A stretch of DNA of 22,389 nucleotides from a virus. The stretch is taken from IMG/VR virus record IMGVR_UViG_3300028025_000957, positions 1-22,389 of that record; one strand, written 5' to 3'. This document shows, one piece after another, positions 15,080 to 20,678 of this stretch (positions are counted from its first letter, which is position 1; each line of letters starts with the position of its first letter). The notes below the pieces were generated by a model. That model worked only from the letters and a program-made list of their open reading frames with translations. It was not told the origin of the DNA and ran no database searches. Made by a program: the position numbers and the translations under genes.

Positions 15080-15639
15080 TAGAGAACCCTGCCTCTCGTT
15101 CTACCTCTTGCAGCAATCCCATCCGCACGGCTAGAAGCAGTTACTTTACCGCCTCTCTTTAGCATTGGTTTGTTATTCTCTTCTTCAATACGTTGCTCAA
15201 GCCGTAATTGCTTAACTTTACTCTGTTCATCACGTTGATTACGGTCAACCGCTGACCTCGCCCCTGCTTCACCGGCAAGATTTTTAGTGGCTCTTTCTGC
15301 CGAGTTTACTAAAGCGTTATCCATCATATAACTATTAGTGGCTCTTTCAGCTTGTTTTTTAGCTTCTTGTCTTTCAGCTTGACTAGTGCCCCAACCGACG
15401 TTCTTCCATACACTATCTGGAGCAATCCCAGACCCTATTTCTGGGGTTTCTATTGTTCTAGTAGTCGGTCTTTTGGTAGCACTTTTCAACGCCGTATAAC
15501 CAGCCCTAGCTGGCGCAATCAATAAACCTTCTAAAGTCGTATCAGGCTCAATAGCTTGTTCTTTTTCTTTTAGCCGTTTCCAAGCCTCGGACCCATGCGG
15601 TGGGTGCTTTTCTAATACAGATTTATATTTGGTAGCCAT
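15079..15639 (-). CDS. Basic helical protein with C-terminal SRADGIA tag
   Basis: A 186-residue protein. The N-terminus, ATKYKSVLEKHPPHGSEAWK, and long charged helices (SQAERQEAKKQAERATNSYM and DEQSKVKQLRLEQRIEEENN) precede a short Gly-containing linker (MLKRGGKVT) and the 19-residue tag ASSRADGIAARGRTRGRVL, here with Arg replacing Lys. The body is unlike the other tagged proteins, so the tag behaves as an independent module. GGGAGG precedes the ATG. It is followed by the zinc-ribbon gene with a TAATG overlap. Function is unknown; a virion-internal role is a guess. Confidence 0.75.
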   Translation of the reverse strand: MATKYKSVLEKHPPHGSEAWKRLKEKEQAIEPDTTLEGLLIAPARAGYTALKSATKRPTTRTIETPEIGSGIAPDSVWKNVGWGTSQAERQEAKKQAERATNSYMMDNALVNSAERATKNLAGEAGARSAVDRNQRDEQSKVKQLRLEQRIEEENNKPMLKRGGKVTASSRADGIAARGRTRGRVL

Positions 15640-15641
15640 GA

Positions 15642-16586
15642 CTACCTCCCGATGTAGGTCTGTCTAGGAACCAAACGCAACGCTGCTTTCTCGTGATCTT
15701 CATACGCGGCAAGTTCCCAAGCCTCGTCATACTGTGCCTTCAACATGGCTATACGCTCCATACCCTGTGGTACTTTGCCAGCGATGTAGTACGACAGACC
15801 AGCCGCCATACAAGGAATAAAACGAAACGGCACGTCCATGATGTTCACACCGCCACCAGCATCTTGGGTGCGACGTAGACGCCAATACACAAATGTGTAC
15901 GCTTGTGAGTTGTCGGGAGTAGGCCAAACAGTTATAGCTGGTACTTGTTGCCAGTACACAGTAGCCGTAGCCGTATGCCCCGCCGCAATAGTGTTTTGTT
16001 GCCCACGGAAGCAATTATTCAACGTACCGCTAATAGCGTTTGTGTTCTGGGTGATGTACCCGTAATTGATAATCTCGTTATCAATCTTCACGAACCCAGA
16101 TGCAGGTAAACCCGTAACATCGCTCAACACGATAGACGTGTCGGTGGAGGTAATTGTTGTTGTCAGCGTAGATGTTATAGGCGAAGTCTGCCCGTTGTAA
16201 CGCTGAATCCAAACCTGAATAGGTCTGGCTTGTGTTAACTTGTTGGGGATAGTTGCGTACGTAGAAACACTAATACGCGTGATTGTCAAGTCGGCTTGGT
16301 TAGACGTGTTATTTGCATCTGTACGAATCAAATGCTCAAGCAAGTCAATCGTATCGTTTGGCAGGGCGTATGTGTTCTGACCGGGAACTAGGGTGATAGA
16401 CCCCGGCTCGATAGTCCACATGTTGATGCCACGGTTTGCCCAATCAGCAAACATGATGTTAAGGCTACGTCGCGCAGTGCGCAGGTCATATCCAGTGCGC
16501 AGTTCACTACCGGCGCGTTCAAACGCCTCCTCGACCAACTCAGTGAGGTCGAGGTTAAATGCGGACGCTCCGGAGGTATTTGCCAT
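15642..16586 (-). CDS. Adaptor-like/tail-tube-type head completion protein with beta insert
   Basis: A 314-residue protein. The N-terminal helices, FNLDLTELVEEAFERAGSEL and YDLRTARRSLNIMFADWANR, followed by TLVPGQNTYALPNDTIDLLE, and the C-terminal part (GVNIMDVPFRFIPCMAAGLS and MLKAQYDEAWELAAYEDHEK) form the helical frame typical of podovirus adaptor proteins. I recall this family in many marine phages with T7 gp11/P22 gp4-like connector roles. Residues about 142-211 are a separate beta module with TGLPASG, IDNEIINY and a FRGQQNT...AAGH motif that also occurs in the 782-aa nozzle-like protein. The ATG overlaps the previous stop (TAATG). Exact position in the neck is unproven. Confidence 0.8.
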   Translation of the reverse strand: MANTSGASAFNLDLTELVEEAFERAGSELRTGYDLRTARRSLNIMFADWANRGINMWTIEPGSITLVPGQNTYALPNDTIDLLEHLIRTDANNTSNQADLTITRISVSTYATIPNKLTQARPIQVWIQRYNGQTSPITSTLTTTITSTDTSIVLSDVTGLPASGFVKIDNEIINYGYITQNTNAISGTLNNCFRGQQNTIAAGHTATATVYWQQVPAITVWPTPDNSQAYTFVYWRLRRTQDAGGGVNIMDVPFRFIPCMAAGLSYYIAGKVPQGMERIAMLKAQYDEAWELAAYEDHEKAALRLVPRQTYIGR

Positions 16587-16813
16587 TACTTGGCTTTCTT
16601 CTTACGAGTTGAGGTTTCTTCGGCAAAGTGTGCTTCAATTTCCGCTTCAGTAGGCTCAACAATAGGAGCAGGTAATTGAGCCGCAACCTTAACAACCAAG
16701 GCTTCTAGTGTAGGGTCAGCAGCACCATACAAAGTTTCGTATTGGATAGCTTTAGAACGAAGAGCATCTAGAACGATTGCGTCTTCTTCAGCAGTTAGAG
16801 TGAATTGAGACAT
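16586..16813 (-). CDS. 75-aa acidic phage protein
   Basis: A small protein starting MSQFTLTAEEDAIVLDALRS, with a second helix ADPTLEALVVKVAAQLPAPI, an acidic segment (VEPTEAEIEAHFAEE) and a basic end, RKKKAK. It looks like two helices with a disordered tail. I chose the ATG at 16813 because AAGGA lies about 6 nt upstream and it falls just after the previous stop. An in-frame TTG at 16852 would overlap that gene by 29 nt. It directly precedes the adaptor-like gene and could be a small assembly partner. No family is recognised. Confidence 0.7.
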   Translation of the reverse strand: MSQFTLTAEEDAIVLDALRSKAIQYETLYGAADPTLEALVVKVAAQLPAPIVEPTEAEIEAHFAEETSTRKKKAK

Positions 16814-16823
16814 ATATTTCCTT

Positions 16824-17057
16824 TTACCTAAAACTTGCAGTTTTCTTTGCAACCGTTTTGGGTTGCGCTACGAATTGTTTTCCGGCTTTTTTGCCAGCGC
16901 GTTTCGCACGCGTTGTTGCAGCGTACTCAGCAGGGCTGAGACTTTTGATCGCAGCTTCTGGAAGGTATCGCTCACCTGTTTTACTAGACGGTTTTCCACT
17001 TTTGGTTCTCCATTTTTGGTCACCCCAGTTTTTTAAGGACTGCTGTGGCGCTTTCAA
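16824..17057 (-). CDS. Small basic phage protein of the SKTGERYLP family
   Basis: The coding frame gives LKAPQQSLKNWGDQKWRTKS, then GKPSSKTGERYLPEAAIKSL, SPAEYAATTRAKRAGKKAGK and the basic end TVAKKTASFR. The KWRTKSGKPSSKTGERYLP block is strongly patterned and recurs in aquatic phages, by recall. The start is unusual. The first in-frame ATG (17123) would place 22 unconserved residues inside the neighbouring gene. A TTG at 17057, overlapping that gene's TGA, gives the expected M-K-A-P beginning and a 77-residue protein. I favour the TTG start, with moderate certainty. The protein is very basic, compatible with DNA or RNA contact. Confidence 0.7.
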   Translation of the reverse strand: MKAPQQSLKNWGDQKWRTKSGKPSSKTGERYLPEAAIKSLSPAEYAATTRAKRAGKKAGKQFVAQPKTVAKKTASFR

Positions 17058-17329
17058 TCTCGGTAACCCCCACCTGCCGCCTTGTACTTCTTGGCTACAA
17101 GTTGGGCTTTGCGTGCTGACCATTGTCCTGCACCTGTGCCCTGCGTTGCTGCGGCTTTTACTTGAGACACAATCCGCTTACGCAGTTCGGGTTTTGTGTA
17201 ATTGTTAGCGGCGTTAACTTTTCCACCTTCAGCGTATTGTGTGAAGTCGGTGTCATCCCTTCGGGCAGTTCTCTTACCCTTGGGCATCTTGGAGGGGTTG
17301 ATGTCCCCCATACCCCGACTTGACATCAT
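17054..17329 (-). CDS. Small phage protein with QWSARKAQLxAKKYK domain (DUF5872-like)
   Basis: A 91-residue protein with a short basic N-terminus (MMSSRGMGDINPSKMPKGKR), an AEGGKVNAA linker, and a helical C-terminal domain YTKPELRKRIVSQVKAAATQ followed by GAGQWSARKAQLVAKKYKAA and GGGYRD. The P-G/A-x-W-S-A-R-K-A-Q-L...Y-x-x-x-G-G-G-Y pattern is one I associate with DUF5872, a domain recalled from both phages and giant eukaryotic viruses. The exact family name is from memory. No enzymatic residues are evident. It overlaps the previous stop by 4 nt (ATGATG start), preceded by AAGGG. Confidence 0.75.
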   Translation of the reverse strand: MMSSRGMGDINPSKMPKGKRTARRDDTDFTQYAEGGKVNAANNYTKPELRKRIVSQVKAAATQGTGAGQWSARKAQLVAKKYKAAGGGYRD

Positions 17330-17706
17330 TTTTTACCCTTTGTGTAGCCACCGCCACACATTACCATAGTGCCTTTGGTCTTACCACGTTGGGCGCAACC
17401 ATCGGCACGGGAAGAAGCAGTCATGCCGCCTTTAGCGTAGAGTTCGCCAGCTTTTACACGCTTATCAAACTCGTTAGACATATTCTTACGCAGTTGGTCA
17501 ACAGTAACGCCTTTATTTTTGGCGTGGGCTTCAGCACGGGCGTTTTGAAGCGCGTCTAAATCGTTTTTAGGTTTAGCGTAACCTTCAGCCTTTAAAGGCT
17601 TACCATCAACGCGAATATCACTGCCGGGTTCTTGAGCCTTTACTTTCCCTTTGGGGATTGGCTCATCCACCGGAGTGGAGTCTTCGTATTTATAGTCTTT
17701 AGCCAT
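17326..17706 (-). CDS. Basic low-complexity protein with SRADGCA tag
   Basis: A 126-residue protein. The N-terminus MAKDYKYEDSTPVDEPIPKG is disordered. A helical centre follows (KPKNDLDALQNARAEAHAKN and KGVTVDQLRKNMSNEFDKRV), then AKGGMT and the tag ASSRADGCAQRGKTKGTMVM, with a short extra end CGGGYTKGKK. Compared with its paralogous tags, Ile is replaced by Cys and the sequence continues 11 residues past the usual end. I chose ATG 17706 because AAGGA lies about 10 nt upstream. A GTG at 17715 would be too close to it. Function is unknown. Confidence 0.75.
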   Translation of the reverse strand: MAKDYKYEDSTPVDEPIPKGKVKAQEPGSDIRVDGKPLKAEGYAKPKNDLDALQNARAEAHAKNKGVTVDQLRKNMSNEFDKRVKAGELYAKGGMTASSRADGCAQRGKTKGTMVMCGGGYTKGKK

Positions 17707-17708
17707 GA

Positions 17709-18449
17709 TTAGCACATCCTTCCTTTGGTCTTGCCTTTTTGAGCAATACCATCGGCACGGCTTGAAGCGGAGGAGACTTTACCGCCAGAAGCCATCTTCT
17801 TGACTGCGCCACCTTTTTTGAAGCCGTCTTCACTACCACGGGGGCGTATAGGGACGTTAAATGCACCAGCGAGGTTACGAACGCGGTCAACTTCAGAAGT
17901 ATCACGCTCCATGCCTGTGGGGGCACGAGACACATAGTTACGCATACCTTCTTCGGTAGTGCTGTTGGCTTGTGGTGTACGACGTGGTACATAGTTACGC
18001 ATACCTTCAGCAGTCGTACTGTCTGCTTGTGGTTGGGTTGGCATAGTTACACCACGACCAGCGCCAGCCATTGAAGTTGTACGAGTACCACGACTCATAC
18101 CAGCCTCAGCATTACGAGGATCACGGGGACGAGTGCCACGACTCATACCAGCTTCATCGTCAGCAGAAATAGTAGACCTAGAACTGGGAGCGGTTGCGCG
18201 TGCGCGTGAAACGGTTGGCTTACTTGCTGCTGAAGGCTTTGTATCCCAACCCGGTTCTTTTTCTGAACCAAAGTCTGGCCCACCGGGTTCCTTCTCAGAC
18301 ATGCCAGTATCTCTACGTGGTAAGTCCTTGATACCTTCAAAGCCACCGGTATCCATACCAGATGTGTCCGAACCCTTTTTACCTTTGGACAGCATCATGC
18401 CCAAGGCTCCAAGAGCGGCTAATCCTGCTAAATCTTTTCCTCTTGCCAT
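17709..18449 (-). CDS. Repeat-containing basic protein with SRADGIA tag
   Basis: A 246-residue protein. Residues 5-20 are a hydrophobic, Ala/Leu-rich N-terminal helix (KDLAGLAALGALGMML). The middle is disordered and contains two pairs of internal repeats: AGMSRGTR at residues 100 and 116, and QADSTTAEGMRNYV / QANSTTEEGMRNYV at residues 141 and 160. The end reads KKMASGGKVSS and then the tag ASSRADGIAQKGKTKGRMC (residues 228-246). The hydrophobic N-terminus could be a membrane or assembly anchor. AAGGAG precedes the ATG. The low-complexity body with a conserved tail argues that the tail is the part under constraint. Confidence 0.75.
   Translation of the reverse strand: MARGKDLAGLAALGALGMMLSKGKKGSDTSGMDTGGFEGIKDLPRRDTGMSEKEPGGPDFGSEKEPGWDTKPSAASKPTVSRARATAPSSRSTISADDEAGMSRGTRPRDPRNAEAGMSRGTRTTSMAGAGRGVTMPTQPQADSTTAEGMRNYVPRRTPQANSTTEEGMRNYVSRAPTGMERDTSEVDRVRNLAGAFNVPIRPRGSEDGFKKGGAVKKMASGGKVSSASSRADGIAQKGKTKGRMC
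17931..18155 (-). repeat. Two pairs of internal direct repeats in the 246-aa tagged protein gene
   Basis: One pair has a period of 57 bp (17931-18029, encoding QAxSTTxEGMRNYV). The other has a period of 48 bp (18081-18155, encoding EAGMSRGTR). Both are nearly conserved at the DNA level, showing recent local duplication in the disordered part of the protein. Confidence 0.8.
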
Positions 18450-18459
18450 GATGTGCTCC

Positions 18460-19053
18460 TTAGCAATATTTTTTAGTCATTCCGCCTTTTTTCATGGCGG
18501 GGCCGGTACCAATTTTGTTACCAGCCATTTTAGGCATCATGCCCTTGGTTTTGCCCTTAGAGGCTACACCATCTTTGCTAGGGGCGGCAGTTTTAACTTT
18601 GCCCATGCTAGAAGCAGCCATGCCACCAGAAGCCATCTTCTTCATGGGCATACCGCCTTTTTTCATACCTGCCATGTCGGTATTAGCCATAGGAGTAGGC
18701 TTTTTCATGCCGTCCTTAGCGGTACTCATACCGGCCTTCATTGTTGGCTTGCCCATTGCTGAAGGCTTTGCGTCCTTCTTCTTAGCCATCATTGCCATAA
18801 ATCCGGGGTTCATTTTTGTAGCCATACGGCCTCCTTGTTTAAAAAGTGCCATTGCGCCATGATCGGTCTTTGGCTGGTTTACTACTTGGCGATCTGCTCT
18901 AGTGCCACTGCCACCAGAGCCAAACTTCATTCCCTTACTCTTGTCACTGAACTCAGCGCCAACAGACTGGGGTACACCCACTTTCTTGGCAAACCCTTTG
19001 TTATGGGCTACCGCGTCCATGAATTTCTTTTGTTTCTCACTCACCGCTGGCAT
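18460..19053 (-). CDS. Met/Lys/Gly-rich protein with diverged tag
   Basis: A 197-residue protein. The N-terminus, MPAVSEKQKKFMDAVAHNKG followed by FAKKVGVPQSVGAEF, is a compact conserved block that I recall from many small phage proteins and that resembles DUF3008-type sequences. From residue 70 on, the chain is made of Lys, Met, Gly, Ala and Pro (for example KKGGMPMKKMASGGMAASSM), with more than 20 methionines. A diverged tag, PSKDGVASKGKTKGMMPK, lies about 40 residues before the end, which is MKKGGMTKKYC. The protein is very basic, suggesting nucleic-acid contact. It overlaps the holin candidate by 17 nt. A moderate AAGGGG precedes the ATG. Confidence 0.75.
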   Translation of the reverse strand: MPAVSEKQKKFMDAVAHNKGFAKKVGVPQSVGAEFSDKSKGMKFGSGGSGTRADRQVVNQPKTDHGAMALFKQGGRMATKMNPGFMAMMAKKKDAKPSAMGKPTMKAGMSTAKDGMKKPTPMANTDMAGMKKGGMPMKKMASGGMAASSMGKVKTAAPSKDGVASKGKTKGMMPKMAGNKIGTGPAMKKGGMTKKYC

Positions 19054-19234
19054 CTTTGTTCCCCTTGCGGTTTAACCAACCCTGTACCGTATTGGTTTCC
19101 CAAATACGAATACCCACCCAAATAATACTTAGGATGGCGGATAGTGAAGGTAGCATTTCGGTAAGTGTTCCAATAACAGTGATGAGCGACAGCCCATCAA
19201 TGAATTGTTTAGCGGTTTCGTGGTTATCAGTCAT
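19037..19234 (-). CDS. Small membrane protein, holin candidate
   Basis: A 65-residue protein. A polar N-terminus (MTDNHETAKQF) is followed by hydrophobic residues 14-45 (LSLITVIGTLTEMLPSLSAI and LSIIWVGIRIWET). The tail is charged (WLNRKGNKDASGE). The LP.LSAILSIIWxxIRIxE pattern matches small holin-like proteins I recall in aquatic phages, in the size class of T7 gp17.5. It is far (over 12 kb) from the endolysin, in the head-gene block, so a lysis role is inferred from topology alone. AGGA lies about 10 nt upstream of the ATG. Confidence 0.65.
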   Translation of the reverse strand: MTDNHETAKQFIDGLSLITVIGTLTEMLPSLSAILSIIWVGIRIWETNTVQGWLNRKGNKDASGE

Positions 19235-19235
19235 T

Positions 19236-19550
19236 TCAGCACATCCTGCCTTTAGTCTTACCCTTTTGGGCTATACCATCTGCGGAGTTCACATATCCAC
19301 CATCAGCGCAGTTCCACGCTCTAAGACTCTTGTTAATCCTAGAGTTCGGGTCGTTCGCTGTTTTTGCGGATGTCAATTTCTTTTTCATCCCACTCATACG
19401 GGCGCAGAAAGAGTCGCGCCTTGAGCCGCCCTCTGGTTGCGGCGGTTTCAAGTTCATCCCTTGCTTTTTCGCGGAGGCTCGCCCCTTGGCGTTCAAGCCA
19501 CCCTTCTCCGATTTGCCTTCTTTTCTCTGCCATGCGGGGGATTTAGCCAT
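19236..19550 (-). CDS. Basic phage protein with ADGIA tag (KSPAWQRKEGKS family)
   Basis: A 104-residue protein. The start, MAKSPAWQRKEGKSEKGGLN, followed by AKGRASAKKQGMNLKPPQ, is a conserved N-terminus I recall from many aquatic phages. The centre has SRRDSFCARMSGMKKKLTSA. The C-terminus is CADGGYVNSADGIAQKGKTK then GRMC, which is the shared tag without its usual Ser-Arg. The overall composition is strongly basic. Its first 8 nt overlap the end of the preceding beta-rich gene and no clear Shine-Dalgarno is seen, so coupling is likely. No function is known to me; a DNA-associated virion protein is possible. Confidence 0.75.
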   Translation of the reverse strand: MAKSPAWQRKEGKSEKGGLNAKGRASAKKQGMNLKPPQPEGGSRRDSFCARMSGMKKKLTSAKTANDPNSRINKSLRAWNCADGGYVNSADGIAQKGKTKGRMC

Positions 19551-19824
19551 AGAACACCGTAATTTTTGCGCCAGTTGGCAAAGTTACGTGGACATCCGTG
19601 TAAAACAAAATACCCTCTCCGGGAATTAAAAAAGATAGGGGGTTTAACGGGGTTGCAGAAATGTTAAATTGCAACCGAATAGTGCCGCCAGAACCGCCGT
19701 CTCGAAGAATAATATCCCCTGCCGTACCTGCACCTAAAAACTGATAGCCTTTAACCCGGACACGTCCGGTAACCATAGTGCCAGTAGCTTCAACGTGTGT
19801 TGCTAAAACATCGGTTTGTTGCAT
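19543..19824 (-). CDS. 93-aa beta-rich phage protein
   Basis: The protein starts MQQTDVLATHVEATGTMVTG and runs through short strands (RVRVKGYQFLGAGTAGDIIL, RLQFNISATPLNPLSFLIPG and ILFYTDVHVTLPTGAKITVF). It is low in charge in its second half and looks like a single beta sandwich. I chose ATG 19824 over the TTG at 19830 because AAGGAG lies 7 nt upstream. That ribosome site is part of a hairpin downstream of a terminator (see the separate entry). It may be a head decoration or accessory protein, on context only. Confidence 0.7.
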   Translation of the reverse strand: MQQTDVLATHVEATGTMVTGRVRVKGYQFLGAGTAGDIILRDGGSGGTIRLQFNISATPLNPLSFLIPGEGILFYTDVHVTLPTGAKITVFYG

Positions 19825-19833
19825 AACCAATCT

Positions 19834-19851
19834 CCTTGTTTAAAAACAAGG
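19834..19851 (-). promoter_or_regulatory. Hairpin covering the ribosome site of the 93-aa gene
   Basis: On the minus strand CCTTGTT pairs with AACAAGG across a TTTA loop (7 bp). The second arm includes the AAGG of the Shine-Dalgarno AAGGAG for the 93-aa gene. The first arm shares its CCT with the 3' arm of the adjacent terminator, so the two structures compete. In vivo use is unknown. Confidence 0.45.
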
Positions 19852-19864
19852 GGCCGAAGCCCCT
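19842..19864 (-). terminator. Rho-independent terminator with UUCG loop
   Basis: On the minus strand, AGGGGC and GCCCCT form a 6-bp G+C-rich stem closed by a TTCG tetraloop, followed by TG and a run of five T. It lies about 9 nt after the stop of the 229-aa gene and ends the short transcript that begins at the promoter near 20651-20678, or at least weakens reading into region 2. Confidence 0.85.
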
Positions 19865-19872
19865 AGGACTGA

Positions 19873-20562
19873 TTAGTCAAAGTTACCGTATGGGTAAGTT
19901 GTAGTTGTACCAATGTTGCCATCAGGCTGTGTGTAGCGGATTGTGAAGTAGTAAGTACCACCTGTAATTGCCACGTTGGTGCCGTTGATCGACGCTACTG
20001 TGAACACAACTTGAGACAAGTTAGGCTCGCCATTTGACTGAACAATATCAGTAGAAGTTGCTTGTTGGTTAGCCAACTGAGTCGCAGTAAACGCATTGAA
20101 TGATTGACGACCCACTGCTGGAGAAGTCAAAACAGCAGTTTGTGCGTATGTGCAAGTACCTGTAGCGGCAACATAGTCATTGCTGACGTTAACTTGGATA
20201 GAGGTCAAAGTACCGCTTGTGAAGGTGGTGATAACACCAATATCAACAAAGATGTCATTGATGCGGCTACCTGCGGGGAGGTATGCAACAAAACCACGAT
20301 ACACAGTAGCAGAGTCAGCAGGGATGCTGGTTGCAGTTAATGTAGTGGAAGTGCTAGGTGTGTAAACGGTTGTTGCCGTATTAGGGATACCGTTTGAATC
20401 AACAAAGATACCAGAAGAACCACCAAAACCAGCAGTGTTTGCTGTGGTGTTAGCAATGTTTAAAGTTGCTGATTGAACGAGGCTTGCGTAGCCTACGTTA
20501 CGAAATGCGCCAAAACGTTGTGTGCCCGAAAGAATTGGGCCATCAAATGTGGAACGTGCCAT
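19873..20562 (-). CDS. Beta-rich head-associated protein
   Basis: A 229-residue protein starting MARSTFDGPILSGTQRFGAF, then RNVGYASLVQSATLN. The middle is Thr/Ala/Gly-rich beta sequence (VYTPSTSTTLTATSIPADSA). The C-terminal region includes YRGFVAYLPAGSRINDIFVD and TYYFTIRYTQPDGNIGTTTT. I recall an N-terminus of this type (MARSTF-x-GPILSG) as common beside capsid genes of aquatic phages. It is the only gene between a strong promoter/leader and a strong terminator, so it can be made in quantity independently of its neighbours. This fits a high-copy structural component, such as a decoration protein, but that is inference. AAGGA is 8 nt upstream of the ATG. Confidence 0.75.
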   Translation of the reverse strand: MARSTFDGPILSGTQRFGAFRNVGYASLVQSATLNIANTTANTAGFGGSSGIFVDSNGIPNTATTVYTPSTSTTLTATSIPADSATVYRGFVAYLPAGSRINDIFVDIGVITTFTSGTLTSIQVNVSNDYVAATGTCTYAQTAVLTSPAVGRQSFNAFTATQLANQQATSTDIVQSNGEPNLSQVVFTVASINGTNVAITGGTYYFTIRYTQPDGNIGTTTTYPYGNFD

Positions 20563-20570
20563 GACAAAAG

Positions 20571-20644
20571 TCCTTATGCAAAAGTAACTCTACCAATCGT
20601 TGCATCGTCTGCTGGGGCAGTCCGGTAGAGTCAATCACCCAGAT
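20571..20644 (-). promoter_or_regulatory. Structured 5' leader, possible pseudoknot next to the ribosome site
   Basis: On the minus strand, ACTCTACC (20624-20631) pairs perfectly with GGTAGAGT (20587-20594), extendable by G-U pairs. An inner hairpin CTGC-CCCA-GCAG (20609-20620) lies in the loop. Also in the loop, ATGCAA (20600-20605) is complementary to TTGCAT (20576-20581), which abuts the Shine-Dalgarno AAGGA (20571-20575). Together this is an H-type pseudoknot arrangement. The pairings are seen in the sequence; formation and function are inferred. I do not recognise a known RNA family. Confidence 0.4.
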
Positions 20645-20650
20645 GTTTGG

Positions 20651-20678
20651 AATATACACCATATTTCTATGATGTCAA
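20651..20678 (-). promoter_or_regulatory. Sigma70-type promoter downstream of the capsid gene
   Basis: On the minus strand there is a perfect -35 hexamer TTGACA (20673-20678), a 16-nt spacer and a -10 hexamer TATATT (20651-20656), one mismatch from consensus. It begins 1-2 nt after the U-tract of the capsid terminator. Transcription would start near 20644, giving an 80-nt leader for the 229-aa gene. This is the only clear promoter I found in the window. Confidence 0.75.

Noticed and set aside
18133-18762. Plus-strand open frame of 209 codons
   Set aside because: It is antisense to two low-complexity tagged genes. Its length follows from their lack of certain codons and its translation (many His/Ser/Phe) shows no family pattern.
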